Shown one piece after another: positions 7,636 to 17,210 of a stretch of 64,000 bases of DNA. The first letter of the stretch is position 1, and each line of letters begins with the position of its first letter. The DNA lies in NCBI RefSeq assembly GCF_009695915.1, contig NZ_VUMZ01000002.1:1-64000 (forward strand), given 5' to 3'. The notes beneath the pieces are model-generated. The model searched no databases, had not been told where the DNA came from, and was given only the letters and a program-made list of their open reading frames with translations. A program made the position numbers and the translations under genes. Origin of the DNA: Hornefia butyriciproducens (GTDB taxonomy: Bacteria > Bacillota > Clostridia > Peptostreptococcales > Anaerovoracaceae).

Positions 7636-9144
7636 ATGATGAGCAAAACAATTGATATGAGGCGCTCTGTCTACGAGCTTGTTTCAGAGTACCCGGAGCT
7701 TCAGGATATTATGGCGGAACTGGGATTTACGGAGATTAAAAAACCTGCTGTGCTGCATTCGGTGGGAAAGCTGATGACCATTCCGCGAGGAGCAAAAATG
7801 AAGAATATCCACATGGATAAGGTGATTGCAGTTTTGATGGAGCACGGCTTTACCCTGTCAGGCGAGATGCCGGCAGAGGCAAAGGATGAAGCGCCAAAGA
7901 CGCCGATTGCCGATGCGACAGAGGAGACTCCCGTCTCTCGCACAGAACAGCTCAAGGCATATCTGCGCCGTCTGGGTGAGGGGGAATCTCTGGAGAGTGT
8001 ACGGGCGGATTTTGTGGAGAAATTTCAAGATGTAGATGCTTCCGAGATTATGCAGGCCGAGCAGGAACTGATGCGTGAAGGCACGCCGCCGGAGGAGGTT
8101 CAGAAGCTCTGCGACGTTCACTCCGCACTGTTCCACGGCACTACGCGAGAGGAACAGATCGCCAGTGCAGAGAAGGAGGTCATGGCGTCTGTACAGCGGG
8201 CGAAGGAATTGGCAGCGCAGAAGGACTACGGAAGCAAAAATGAACGGATGGCTGAGCTGGCGGCTGTTCCCGGCCACCCGCTACATACTTTGACACGGGA
8301 GAATGAGGTTCTGTCCGGCTGGCTCACGGAGGCAAAGGCACGCCTGGATGCCCACGAGGAGCTGGGCGAACTGTTTTCCCGTATCCGGGAGCTCTCCGTT
8401 CACTATGCAAAAAAAGGAGATCTTCTGTACCCGCTGCTGAAGGTGAATTATGAGATATCCGGTCCCTCTGATGTGATGTGGACCGTGGACGACGAAATTC
8501 GTGATGAGCTGGCGGAGATCAGTAAGATTGATGTCCATGACGCGGCGTGGGAGAAGCGGCTGCGAGCTGCGCTGCAGCGGGCAGAGGAGATGATCTATAA
8601 GGAAAACAACATACTCTTTCCGATCTGTGCGGTGAACTTCTCCGAAGCGGAGTGGCACGGTATTTACCGGGATTCTCAGGACTATGATGACTGCCTGGGC
8701 GTGAAGGGCGATGTCTGGTCAGCGGCTGAGGCGACGGCAGAGACAGTCCCTGCGCATGGAGGAGAGGTCGTCATGCCCGGAGGTCATATGAGCATCGAGC
8801 AGCTCACAGCTCTTTTGAACACTATCCCGGTGGAGATTACTTTTGTGGATGCGGACAACTACAACCGCTACTTCAACGAGGGCCCCAAGGTGTTCAAGCG
8901 CCCCGGAATGGCCATCGATCGGGAGGTGTTCTCCTGTCACCCGCCGAAGATCGAGCCTCTGGTACGCGCTATTATCGATGATTTCCGGAATGACCGAAGA
9001 GACAGCGTTCCCGTCTGGATGGAGAAGAATGGGCGCACCTTCCTTGTCACCTATCTGGCGGTGCGGGATAAGGAACGAAAGTATCTTGGCACCGTAGAGG
9101 TTGTACAGGATATGGAGTTTGCGAAAGAGCATTTTGTGCAATAA
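7636..9144 (+). CDS. DUF1858-DUF438-hemerythrin-PAS sensor protein
   Basis: 502 residues with several recognisable modules. Residues ~1-70 are a DUF1858-like domain. Residues ~115-180 are DUF438. Residues ~215-345 form a hemerythrin-like four-helix bundle (PGHPLHTLTRENEVL, VMWTVDDEIRDEL, ENNILFP), which typically carries a diiron site for O2 or NO. Residues ~385-500 are a PAS domain ending near RKYLGTVEVVQD. Such proteins occur in anaerobes and are linked to oxygen or nitric-oxide response. The ATG at 7636 follows AAAGGAGG. The neighbouring Crp/Fnr gene is convergent and may control it. Confidence 0.88.
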   Translation: MMSKTIDMRRSVYELVSEYPELQDIMAELGFTEIKKPAVLHSVGKLMTIPRGAKMKNIHMDKVIAVLMEHGFTLSGEMPAEAKDEAPKTPIADATEETPVSRTEQLKAYLRRLGEGESLESVRADFVEKFQDVDASEIMQAEQELMREGTPPEEVQKLCDVHSALFHGTTREEQIASAEKEVMASVQRAKELAAQKDYGSKNERMAELAAVPGHPLHTLTRENEVLSGWLTEAKARLDAHEELGELFSRIRELSVHYAKKGDLLYPLLKVNYEISGPSDVMWTVDDEIRDELAEISKIDVHDAAWEKRLRAALQRAEEMIYKENNILFPICAVNFSEAEWHGIYRDSQDYDDCLGVKGDVWSAAEATAETVPAHGGEVVMPGGHMSIEQLTALLNTIPVEITFVDADNYNRYFNEGPKVFKRPGMAIDREVFSCHPPKIEPLVRAIIDDFRNDRRDSVPVWMEKNGRTFLVTYLAVRDKERKYLGTVEVVQDMEFAKEHFVQ

Positions 9145-9191
9145 ATACGGACGGACCGCAGGGGTCGTCTATCCTGTATCTGCTGTTGTCG

Positions 9192-9860
9192 TTACATGTC
9201 CAGTTCTTTCAGCAGCGTGAATTCGCTTCGGTGAAAACGGATCAGACCATCCTGCTGCATCTTGCTCAGCTCGTTGGACAAGGCGCTGCGATCCACGCTT
9301 AGATAGTCCGCCAGCTGTTGGCGGGAATAGGGGATCGTGAAGTGATTTCTTCCGTGGTGCTGTGCCTGTTCTGATAGATACAGGGAGAGCCGCTCGCGGA
9401 TTGTCTTGGGGGCTGTCTGCATCATCCGGGTGGAGAGGGAGAGATTTTTCTCCGCGGAGAGGCGAATCAGATTGCGGATGATCTGATGATGCCAGGCGCA
9501 GCTCCTCCTGCAGGTTGTCAGCAGTTTATTAAGGTTGAGAAACAGGATCATGCAATCTTCGGCTGCCACCACATCCACCAGCAGCTCCCGCTCCGGAAGT
9601 GCGGCATAGGTCTCTCCAAAGACCTGGCCGGCCTCAAAGTGGCCGAAAATATTGCTGCCGCCCCAGTAGAAATTCACCATTACGTTGATGCTGCCGGAGA
9701 CCACCACACCCAATTCGGAGATCGTCTCTCCCGCCCGGCAGATCATTTCGCCTTTGGCATAACGTTTTTCTCGTGCCTGAAGGCAGGGCAGCAACAGCTG
9801 CAGCTCTTTTATCTGGATGTCGCGGAATAATTCGACATGTGAAAGAACAGTTGTATCCAT
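9192..9860 (-). CDS. Crp/Fnr family transcription regulator
   Basis: 222 residues. Residues ~10-130 are a cyclic-nucleotide-binding-like beta-roll (KGEMICRAGE, VVVSGSINVM, FGETYAALP), and the C-terminal winged helix-turn-helix contains YSRQQLADYLSVDRSALSNE. No FNR-type N-terminal cysteine cluster is visible, so it may sense haem, NO or a small ligand instead. The ATG at 9860 follows GGAGG; a TTG 12 bases upstream is less likely. It converges on the DUF438/hemerythrin gene and diverges from enolase. The hemerythrin gene promoter has a Crp/Fnr-like palindrome. Confidence 0.88.
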   Translation of the reverse strand: MDTTVLSHVELFRDIQIKELQLLLPCLQAREKRYAKGEMICRAGETISELGVVVSGSINVMVNFYWGGSNIFGHFEAGQVFGETYAALPERELLVDVVAAEDCMILFLNLNKLLTTCRRSCAWHHQIIRNLIRLSAEKNLSLSTRMMQTAPKTIRERLSLYLSEQAQHHGRNHFTIPYSRQQLADYLSVDRSALSNELSKMQQDGLIRFHRSEFTLLKELDM

Positions 9861-9990
9861 CAAAACCTCCAAAACCTCCGTGTGCTTTTATTCTAACATA
9901 CTGAGTCGCGTTTTTCTACTATAGCGGAAGCGCACAAAGCGTTAAGGATGGAATGCAGAAGGCGATCCCTCCTGCGAAATAGCGCCGTGA

Positions 9991-11340
<1,350 letters not shown>

Positions 11341-11403
11341 GGTTGAACAGCGGCTGCCGGGCAAAGGTGCTCAAGCAGTCGCTGTTTTATAGATGATTTC
11401 ACA

Positions 11404-11431
11404 AAAAAAGCTGCAGCACATTGGCTGCAGC
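11404..11431 (-). terminator. Terminator of the M20-plsC-trx operon
   Basis: GCTGCAGC at 11424-11431 pairs with GCTGCAGC at 11410-11417 (6-base loop) and is followed on the minus strand by seven T residues. It lies about 48 bases beyond the thioredoxin stop. Confidence 0.8.
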
Positions 11432-11478
11432 CCGGAGAACAGGTACCGGCCCTTCCGCTGATACCTGTTCTTTGTTCA

Positions 11479-11787
11479 CTAAAGATTGTGCTGCTTCACG
11501 AGCTCGTCTTTGGGGTAGGCGCCCATCACCTTGCTGCGGAGATCTCCGTTCTCCACAACCATGGTGACCGGAATGCTCATGATGCCGAACTTCGCGGCCA
11601 ACGCGGGATTTTCGTCCACATTGACCTTGCCGAATTTGTATTTGTCCCCATACTCCTGCTCCAGCTCCTCTACGGTCGGGCCCAGCTTGACGCAGAAACC
11701 GCACCAGGGTGCCCAGAAGTCCAGAAATACCGGAACGTCAGACTGCATTACTTCCTTCTCGAAATTATCCTGTGTAACTGTAAGCAT
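11479..11787 (-). CDS. trxA: Thioredoxin with WCGFC active site
   Basis: 102 residues, the usual thioredoxin length and fold. The active site is WCGFC at residues 28-32 rather than WCGPC, and the cis-proline loop GIMSIPVTMV is intact. Replacing the central Pro normally changes the redox potential, so it may act as a more oxidising reductase or serve a particular partner. It is the last gene of a three-gene minus-strand operon after plsC (17-base gap) and the M20 hydrolase. Confidence 0.9.
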   Translation of the reverse strand: MLTVTQDNFEKEVMQSDVPVFLDFWAPWCGFCVKLGPTVEELEQEYGDKYKFGKVNVDENPALAAKFGIMSIPVTMVVENGDLRSKVMGAYPKDELVKQHNL

Positions 11788-11804
11788 AATATTGCCTCTC
11801 TTTC

Positions 11805-12557
11805 TTATTTCTGTCCGTGTTCATTCTCCTGTTCCTGTTTCAGCGCCGAACGGATTGTCTCCTCTACCGCCGCCTCTACGCCGGAAAGATCCCGGCGTGA
11901 CAGGTTGCGGGTTTCCACGGGAGGATGAATCGTCACGCTGATAACGGACGGCTGCACATATCCCTTTTCCTCGAAAACATGATAGCTGCCGTTAATGGTG
12001 ACCGGAACGATGGGGGCCTTGGCCTTGGTGGCAAGCTTGAAGCTGCCCGGCTTGAACGGACCCATTTCCGGTCCTCTGCTGCGTGTTCCCTCCGGAAAGA
12101 TTACCAGGTTGTAGCCGTTCTTCACGAGACTGGCGCCGTCAGAGATGGATTTCAGCGCTTCCTTGGCGCTCCCTCTCTGAATATAAAGCCCGCGAATCAT
12201 CCTGATCCATTTGCCGAAGTAAGGAACCTTCTCTAGTGTGTTCTTGGCAATGAATCCAATCTGGCGGCCTTCCGCGGCGATGAACATCGCTATAATATCT
12301 GCATACCCCTGATGATTGGAAATAAACACAAAGCCGTCTTTATCAGGAATATTTTCCCGTCCGGTGACGCGGATGTCCATCCGGAATTTCTCGGCGACGT
12401 CCTTCGCCCAGATTAAGGTGGAGGAGGCGATTTCCTCCCGCTCCTTCACAGCGTCTCCCTCCGCGCGGGCCTTTTCGATGCCTTTGGAATAGAAATTGAA
12501 ATGGATAATCGTATGCATAAGCCGGATTCCGTCCGGAAGATTTCGTAACCTGCTCAT
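11805..12557 (-). CDS. plsC: 1-acyl-sn-glycerol-3-phosphate acyltransferase
   Basis: 250 residues. It shows the acyltransferase motifs NHQGYAD (residues 81-87, the catalytic HX4D) and FPEGTRS (154-160, glycerol-phosphate binding). The family adds the second acyl chain to lysophosphatidate at the inner membrane, making phosphatidate. It starts inside the end of the M20 hydrolase (4-base overlap) and is followed by thioredoxin. Confidence 0.9.
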   Translation of the reverse strand: MSRLRNLPDGIRLMHTIIHFNFYSKGIEKARAEGDAVKEREEIASSTLIWAKDVAEKFRMDIRVTGRENIPDKDGFVFISNHQGYADIIAMFIAAEGRQIGFIAKNTLEKVPYFGKWIRMIRGLYIQRGSAKEALKSISDGASLVKNGYNLVIFPEGTRSRGPEMGPFKPGSFKLATKAKAPIVPVTINGSYHVFEEKGYVQPSVISVTIHPPVETRNLSRRDLSGVEAAVEETIRSALKQEQENEHGQK

Positions 12558-13837
12558 TCTCTCGTCTCCTTTGCTCCGTCTGTATTCTCTTTTGTCGTGT
12601 CGGCTGCCTCGGCGGTGCCGTTAGCTGTATTATCCTTTGTCGCATTGGCCATCTCTGGCGCCTTCATGATTTCCATCACCCCGAACACCTCCATCACGAT
12701 GCCGGTATGGATGCAGTTCTCGTCAGGGTCGAAGGTCCCGGAATGCAGCGGCGCGGCCTTCCGGTCTCCGGGACGCTGAGCACCGACGTTGAAGTACAGC
12801 CCCCGGGACGACTGACAGAAGTAGGAAAAATCGTCTGCGCCCAGGCTGGGGTGATCGGAGACGGACACGTTTTCCGCTCCCAGCTCACGGACAGCGACGG
12901 ATTGTGTTACTTCCAGGAGTCTGTCGTCGTTCGTCAGCGTCGGATAGCTGTCGCTGAATTCCACATCGCAGGTCGCGCCGGCAGATTCGCAGATGCCCCT
13001 GCAGACGGTCGCCACCTGCTCCTTGATGTAATCTCTGAGATCCATATCCAGAACCCGGATGATACCCGACATCTTTGTTTCAGAGGGGATGATGTTCTCC
13101 TTGGTGCCGCTGTGCATCTCACCCACGGTAATCAGCGCAGTCGCCGCCGGATCCAGTCTGCGTGTGATGACAGACTGCAGTGCCAGCACGATCTCGCAGG
13201 CCGGGATCAGAGGATCTACGCCGGTGTGCGGATGCGCGCCGTGGCAGGCCTTTCCGTGAACGGTAACAAAGAATTCTGTTGAGGCTGCGTTCATGCAGCC
13301 CCGGATGAACTGTACCGTGCCGCAGGGGAGCAGTGGATCATTATGCAGTCCGATAACAAAGGGAACAGAGGGATCCTTCAGGCACCCCGCCTGAATCATG
13401 GGCCAGGCGCCCCCGGTGGTTTCCTCAGCCGGCTCAAAGAACAGTCGGACGCTGTACTCCAGTTCGTTTTCGACGGCCTTCAGAACCCGGGCCGTTCCCA
13501 GAAGCGTCGCTGTATGGAGGTCGTGTCCGCAGGCGTGCATGACGCCGGGGATTTCAGACTTGAAGGGAGATTCTGTGCGTTCCTCTACCGGCAGAGCGTC
13601 GATGTCCGCCCTGATACCTACCGCAGTTTTCCGGTTTCTTCCGTAAATCGTGGCGATTATGCCGTGTCCTGCCACATGCCTGCGATACTCCACTCCCATC
13701 GCGTCCAGTTCCCGGCAGATCAGCTCCTCCGTCTCCGCCTCCCGGCCGCTGAGCTCCGGACGGCGATGAAGGGCGCGGCGGATCTGCACAGCCTGATGAA
13801 ACGCGTCTTCAATAACCTGATAAATGTCCTTTGTCAT
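12554..13837 (-). CDS. M20D-family amidohydrolase (N-acyl amino acid hydrolase)
   Basis: 427 residues. It has the M20 metal-binding motifs HACGHDLH (101-108) and FEPAEETTGG, the dimerisation-domain segment GKACHGAHPHTGVDP, and a C-terminal metal-ligand region with LHSGTFDPDE. Related enzymes cleave N-acyl amino acids (hippurate, IAA-amino acid or N-acetyl-diaminopimelate type). The last ~35 residues are a low-complexity Ala/Thr/Asn/Glu tail not typical of the family. It heads an operon with plsC and trxA and starts after GGAGGTTGAT. Confidence 0.9.
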   Translation of the reverse strand: MTKDIYQVIEDAFHQAVQIRRALHRRPELSGREAETEELICRELDAMGVEYRRHVAGHGIIATIYGRNRKTAVGIRADIDALPVEERTESPFKSEIPGVMHACGHDLHTATLLGTARVLKAVENELEYSVRLFFEPAEETTGGAWPMIQAGCLKDPSVPFVIGLHNDPLLPCGTVQFIRGCMNAASTEFFVTVHGKACHGAHPHTGVDPLIPACEIVLALQSVITRRLDPAATALITVGEMHSGTKENIIPSETKMSGIIRVLDMDLRDYIKEQVATVCRGICESAGATCDVEFSDSYPTLTNDDRLLEVTQSVAVRELGAENVSVSDHPSLGADDFSYFCQSSRGLYFNVGAQRPGDRKAAPLHSGTFDPDENCIHTGIVMEVFGVMEIMKAPEMANATKDNTANGTAEAADTTKENTDGAKETRE

Positions 13838-13885
13838 ATCAACCTCCGTGATGATGTGTTCAATCTGCTGAAAATGCCTAATATG

Positions 13886-13914
13886 ATTATCTTATTTTCC
13901 GCAGAAAAAGGCAA
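13886..13914 (-). promoter_or_regulatory. Promoter of the M20-plsC-trx operon
   Basis: On the minus strand TTGCCT (13914-13909), a 17-base spacer and GATAAT (13891-13886). Confidence 0.5.
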
Positions 13915-13931
13915 CCCTGAAATTATGTTAT

Positions 13932-13960
13932 TTGCCTTGCGCGTGAACAGCGTGTATAAT
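13932..13960 (+). promoter_or_regulatory. Promoter of the YbjQ-PAP2-PucR cluster
   Basis: TTGCCT (13932-13937), a 17-base spacer and TATAAT (13955-13960). It is back-to-back with the minus-strand promoter, separated by 17 bases. Confidence 0.7.
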
Positions 13961-14028
13961 GGAAGATGGTGAAGAGGTCAGTATTCTTCAGATGAGGTTG
14001 GTATTATCAGAGACGGAGGTTTGAACAA

Positions 14029-14340
14029 ATGAAGCTAAGCAATCTGAATCACATTCCGGGACAGGAATTTGACGTTCTGGGACTTGTCAAGGGGAACACT
14101 GTGCAGTCCAAGCATATCGGGAAGGATATCGGAGCCGGACTGAAAACGCTGGTTGGCGGTGAGATCAAAGGCTATACGGAGATGCTCCAGGAGGCCAGGC
14201 AGATCGCCACCCAGAGAATGGTGGGGGAGGCGGAAGCGCTGCATGCGGACGCTGTAATCAACGTGCGGTTCTCCTCTTCTCAGATTATGGAAGGAGCAGC
14301 GGAAGTAATTGCCTATGGAACAGCGGTTAAATTCAGATAA
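14029..14340 (+). CDS. YbjQ/UPF0145 family protein
   Basis: 103 residues, the usual size of the YbjQ (UPF0145, DUF74) family, a small pentameric fold sometimes called a heavy-metal-binding domain. Motifs visible are VLGLVKGNTVQS, GEIKGYTEML and ADAVINVRFSSSQIMEGAAEVIAYGTAV. Function unknown. It follows a strong promoter and overlaps the next gene by 26 bases. Confidence 0.85.
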   Translation: MKLSNLNHIPGQEFDVLGLVKGNTVQSKHIGKDIGAGLKTLVGGEIKGYTEMLQEARQIATQRMVGEAEALHADAVINVRFSSSQIMEGAAEVIAYGTAVKFR

Positions 14341-15025
14341 TTATCATATACGGGGACGGCTTATCCTTGCGGCGCTGGGAGCACTTTGTTTCAGCATGAT
14401 CGCGCTGCAGGTGACCGCCGGGAATACCGCGGCCTTCGACCATACCGTGGATTATGCGGTTTACGGTCTGCGGTCCGGTTTCACTGAGGCGGTACTGATC
14501 CCCATTACATATATGGGAAATGCGGCGACTATTGTGACGGTCATCGCGGTATTGGTACTGATCCCCCGGAGCCGGCTGAGAATCGGCGTCCCGGCGGCGG
14601 TAACCGGAACGGTGGTGCTGATTTTCTATAAATGTCTGAAAGCCGGTTTCGCCAGAGAGCGTCCGGACGAGGCGCTGCGGCTGATCACGCAGGGCGGATT
14701 TTCCTTCCCCAGCGGCCATTCCATGAACGGAATCGTCTGCTACGGGATGATCATATTCCTGGTGCGCAGAAGCTGCCGGAGAAGGCGGGCGGCCGACATA
14801 ACGACGGCGCTACTTACCCTGCTCATTCTGCTCATAGGCTTCAGCAGAATCTTTGTAGGCGTGCATTATGTCACAGACGTTCTGGGAGGCTGGAGCATGG
14901 GACTCTGCTGCCTGATGCTGGCGACGGTCGTCATGGACCGCCTGGTCTATCCGAGGTATCCCGGACTGCTGGCAGAGCCGGGAACAAAAGAAATGCAGAC
15001 ACAAGAAACGCAGATGAGAGGCTAA
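14315..15025 (+). CDS. PAP2-family membrane phosphatase
   Basis: About 236 residues with five or six membrane segments. The three catalytic motifs of the type 2 phosphatidic acid phosphatase family are present in order: KAGFARERP, PSGHSMNG and SRIFVGVHYVTDVLGG. Members dephosphorylate undecaprenyl pyrophosphate or lipid phosphates on the outer face of the membrane. I prefer the ATG at 14315 (GGAAG upstream) to a TTG two codons earlier. It overlaps the YbjQ gene and is 2 bases from the PucR gene. Confidence 0.88.
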   Translation: MEQRLNSDNYHIRGRLILAALGALCFSMIALQVTAGNTAAFDHTVDYAVYGLRSGFTEAVLIPITYMGNAATIVTVIAVLVLIPRSRLRIGVPAAVTGTVVLIFYKCLKAGFARERPDEALRLITQGGFSFPSGHSMNGIVCYGMIIFLVRRSCRRRRAADITTALLTLLILLIGFSRIFVGVHYVTDVLGGWSMGLCCLMLATVVMDRLVYPRYPGLLAEPGTKEMQTQETQMRG

Positions 15026-15027
15026 TC

Positions 15028-16197
15028 ATGGCTGTAACGGTGAGAGATCTTCTGAAACTGGAAACAACGAGGGATTTTCAGCTGGTCGCCGGAGGGAAGG
15101 GTCTGGATCTTCCTGTGAATCGGGTGGAAATCCTGGATTTTGAGTTCATGGAGGAAGGACAGGCGTACCGGAGCAGGAGTTTTGAGGGAAACAGCCTCGT
15201 GCTGACCAGTTTTCTCTACGCAAAGGACAGGCCGGAGCTCATTCTTGACGGAATCCGCAGGCTCTGGCAGTACCATGTCCACGCTGTCGCTTATAAGCCG
15301 GTAATCTATCGGGAGCTTCCCCAGGAGGCGCTGGATTACGCGGATCGGGTCGGGTTTCCTGTTTTCGTGTTCGGCAGCGACGCCTGGTTCGAGGACATCG
15401 TATCCGATGTCAAGGCTCTGGAGCAGAAGACAGGGAAGCAGGAGATCGTGGAGCCGTTGCTGGAAAGCATGATGGACCGCTATTTCAGCAGCAGGGAAAG
15501 AGAGGAAGCGGCGGAGCTGGTGAATCCCACCTTCCGTATCTATTTTCGCGCTTACTACGCCCGGTGCCGGGAACGCAGCAGGGAAGAGGTCGCGGAAACC
15601 CTGAAGGATCTTCACCTGACCGGACAACTGCAGCAGTGCGCCTTTGTGTGCCGATTCCGCCGCGGATATATGATCATGGTCTCCGGGGATTTTCCCCGGG
15701 AACGGGATTTCGAGGAGAAGAGAGATCGGATTTTCGCCCTTCTGGGGCTTGAACTGAACAAAGTCATTATGGGCGTCAGTGAGATCCGCCGCCTGCTTCC
15801 GGATTTCGACACCTGTATCATGGAAGCCTACTGGGCGGAGATTTTCGCGGAAATTGAGGGGCGGGACGCCCGGCGCTTCGATGAGCTGAGGGCGGACCGG
15901 CTGTTTATTCCATGGCCGGAGTCACCCATGACCGGCGAATATTCGGCAGAATATCTGAAGCCTCTCTTTGTAAACGGTGATGACAAAAGCGAGGAGCTGC
16001 TGTCCACGGCTGTCGCTTACGTCCTTGCGGGCGGCGACATGCAGGCTGCCGCAGAGCGTATGTTTTGTCACAAAAATACAATCCGCTATCGTGTCGGAAA
16101 GCTGCAGGAGAAGCTGGATCCGGAAACCTCGGAGAAGGTCTTTTTCCAGAACCTGTCTGCTGCGGTGAAAATATATCTATTGATGAAAGAAAAATAG
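15028..16197 (+). CDS. PucR family transcription regulator
   Basis: 389 residues. The N-terminal ~120 residues match the PucR ligand-binding domain (VRDLLKL, SLVLTSF, ALDYADRVGFPVFVF), and the C-terminus carries the PucR-type helix-turn-helix, with GGDMQAAAERMFCHKNTIRY and a following VGKLQEKLDPE. Family members control purine, amino acid or other catabolic genes. The ATG at 15028 directly follows the PAP2 stop. The downstream rubredoxin fusion is a possible target or co-transcribed partner. Confidence 0.88.
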   Translation: MAVTVRDLLKLETTRDFQLVAGGKGLDLPVNRVEILDFEFMEEGQAYRSRSFEGNSLVLTSFLYAKDRPELILDGIRRLWQYHVHAVAYKPVIYRELPQEALDYADRVGFPVFVFGSDAWFEDIVSDVKALEQKTGKQEIVEPLLESMMDRYFSSREREEAAELVNPTFRIYFRAYYARCRERSREEVAETLKDLHLTGQLQQCAFVCRFRRGYMIMVSGDFPRERDFEEKRDRIFALLGLELNKVIMGVSEIRRLLPDFDTCIMEAYWAEIFAEIEGRDARRFDELRADRLFIPWPESPMTGEYSAEYLKPLFVNGDDKSEELLSTAVAYVLAGGDMQAAAERMFCHKNTIRYRVGKLQEKLDPETSEKVFFQNLSAAVKIYLLMKEK

Positions 16198-16208
16198 GAG
16201 GTTGAAGC

Positions 16209-16799
16209 ATGAGTGCGATTTTCAAACTGACTTACGGGCTGTTCGTGCTGAGCGCAAAGGACGGAGAGAAGGACAACGCCTGTATTATCAACACGGCGCT
16301 GCAGGTGACGTCCAATCCGCTGCAGGTATCGGTGACGGTGAACAAGGCAAACTTCACGCACGATATGATCATGAAGACAGGTGAGTTTAATCTGTCGATT
16401 CTGTCTCAGGACACGCCTTTCGAGGTATTCCAGCACTTCGGTATGCAGAGCGGCCGGGATGTGAACAAGTTCGAGGGGGACGTGCTGCGGACAGACAACG
16501 GAATCGCCTATATCGGCGGAGTCAGCAACGCGGTGATCTCTGTGAAGGTCAACAAGACACTGGATGTCGGAACGCATACCATCTTCGTGGGAGAAGTGAC
16601 GGAGGAGCACGTGCTGTCGGACGTTCCGTCGGTTACTTATCAGTACTACTTCGACCACATCAAGCCGAAGCCGGAGGCGACCAAGAAGAAGGGTTTTGTA
16701 TGCAAGATCTGCGGATATGTCTATGAGGGAGACACACTTCCGGAGGATTTCATCTGTCCGATCTGCAAGCACGGCGCAGAGGATTTCGAACCGCTGTAG
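16209..16799 (+). CDS. Flavin reductase-rubredoxin fusion (high molecular weight rubredoxin)
   Basis: 196 residues. Residues ~1-150 are a flavin-reductase-like FMN-binding split barrel (FKLTYGLFVLSAKDG, NTALQVTSNPLQVSV). The last ~40 residues are a rubredoxin with the two iron-binding pairs CKICGYVYEG and CPICKHGAEDF. The same architecture in acetogens (Hrb) delivers electrons from NAD(P)H to a flavodiiron protein that reduces O2 or NO. It starts 11 bases after the PucR gene, preceded by AGGAGG. Confidence 0.9.
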   Translation: MSAIFKLTYGLFVLSAKDGEKDNACIINTALQVTSNPLQVSVTVNKANFTHDMIMKTGEFNLSILSQDTPFEVFQHFGMQSGRDVNKFEGDVLRTDNGIAYIGGVSNAVISVKVNKTLDVGTHTIFVGEVTEEHVLSDVPSVTYQYYFDHIKPKPEATKKKGFVCKICGYVYEGDTLPEDFICPICKHGAEDFEPL

Positions 16800-16972
16800 G
16801 CCGCGCACAAAGGATTTCGCGGGCGGCTCCGGAGCACCCGGAGAATGAGCCGGATGCTCCTTCGCCCGCCGAAACAGCCGGAACGGTGGACGGAGCATCG
16901 GAAAGCACACCCGGATGCTCCGCCGTCCGCCGGAATATACGGATGCCCGCAGTGGCAGCATCCGGACGGCAG

Positions 16973-17020
16973 AAAACCGGGACCGCGTCATTTTCAGACG
17001 AGATCCCGGTTTTCGTTTGT
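16973..17020 (+). terminator. Hairpin terminator downstream of the rubredoxin fusion
   Basis: AAAACCGGGA (16973-16982) pairs perfectly with TCCCGGTTTT (17004-17013), followed by CGTTTG. The 21-base loop is long. The distance of about 175 bases from the gene makes its role uncertain. Confidence 0.45.
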
Positions 17021-17146
17021 GGAGATGTTCAAAAGTCGTTTGCTTTATGATAGGCAGGGATTCGGAAACGGCCGAATCCCTGAGTATAGGCATCAAACAG
17101 TGTCTGCCGGTGCAACAGCTGTTGGATTGTGCGCTGAAGAACTGCT

Positions 17147-17206
17147 GACAGACTGACTGCAGCATCCGTTAAGCATCCGTTAAGTCCGATGGGGACTTAG
17201 TGAGCG
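17147..17206. repeat. Dispersed hairpin repeat, copy 1
   Basis: GACAGACTG...CAGC followed by CGTTAAGTCCGATGGGGACT and TAGTGAGC. Related copies are at 43933-43980 and 57661-57707. This copy contains an 11-base internal duplication (CGTTAAGCATC). The core TAAGTCC-5-GGACTTA forms a hairpin. Confidence 0.55.
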
Positions 17207-17210
17207 GACA

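Larger units (their letters stand above)
16800..17210. other. Gene-free spacer with hairpins and repeats
   Basis: No credible gene. It holds short repeats of CCGGATGCTCC (about 16853, 16911) with an inverted partner GGAGCATC near 16889, a terminator at 16973-17020, an 11-bp perfect hairpin at 17055-17082 (CAGGGATTCGG, loop AAACGG) and a dispersed repeat at 17147-17206. Confidence 0.6.

Noticed and set aside
12343-12645. Open frames antiparallel or out of frame across plsC and the M20 gene
   Set aside because: Shadows of the real genes with no ribosome binding sites; the real frames carry family motifs.
16800-17210. Possible small genes in the spacer
   Set aside because: Frames of up to 103 residues have no ribosome binding site and are composed of the repeats.
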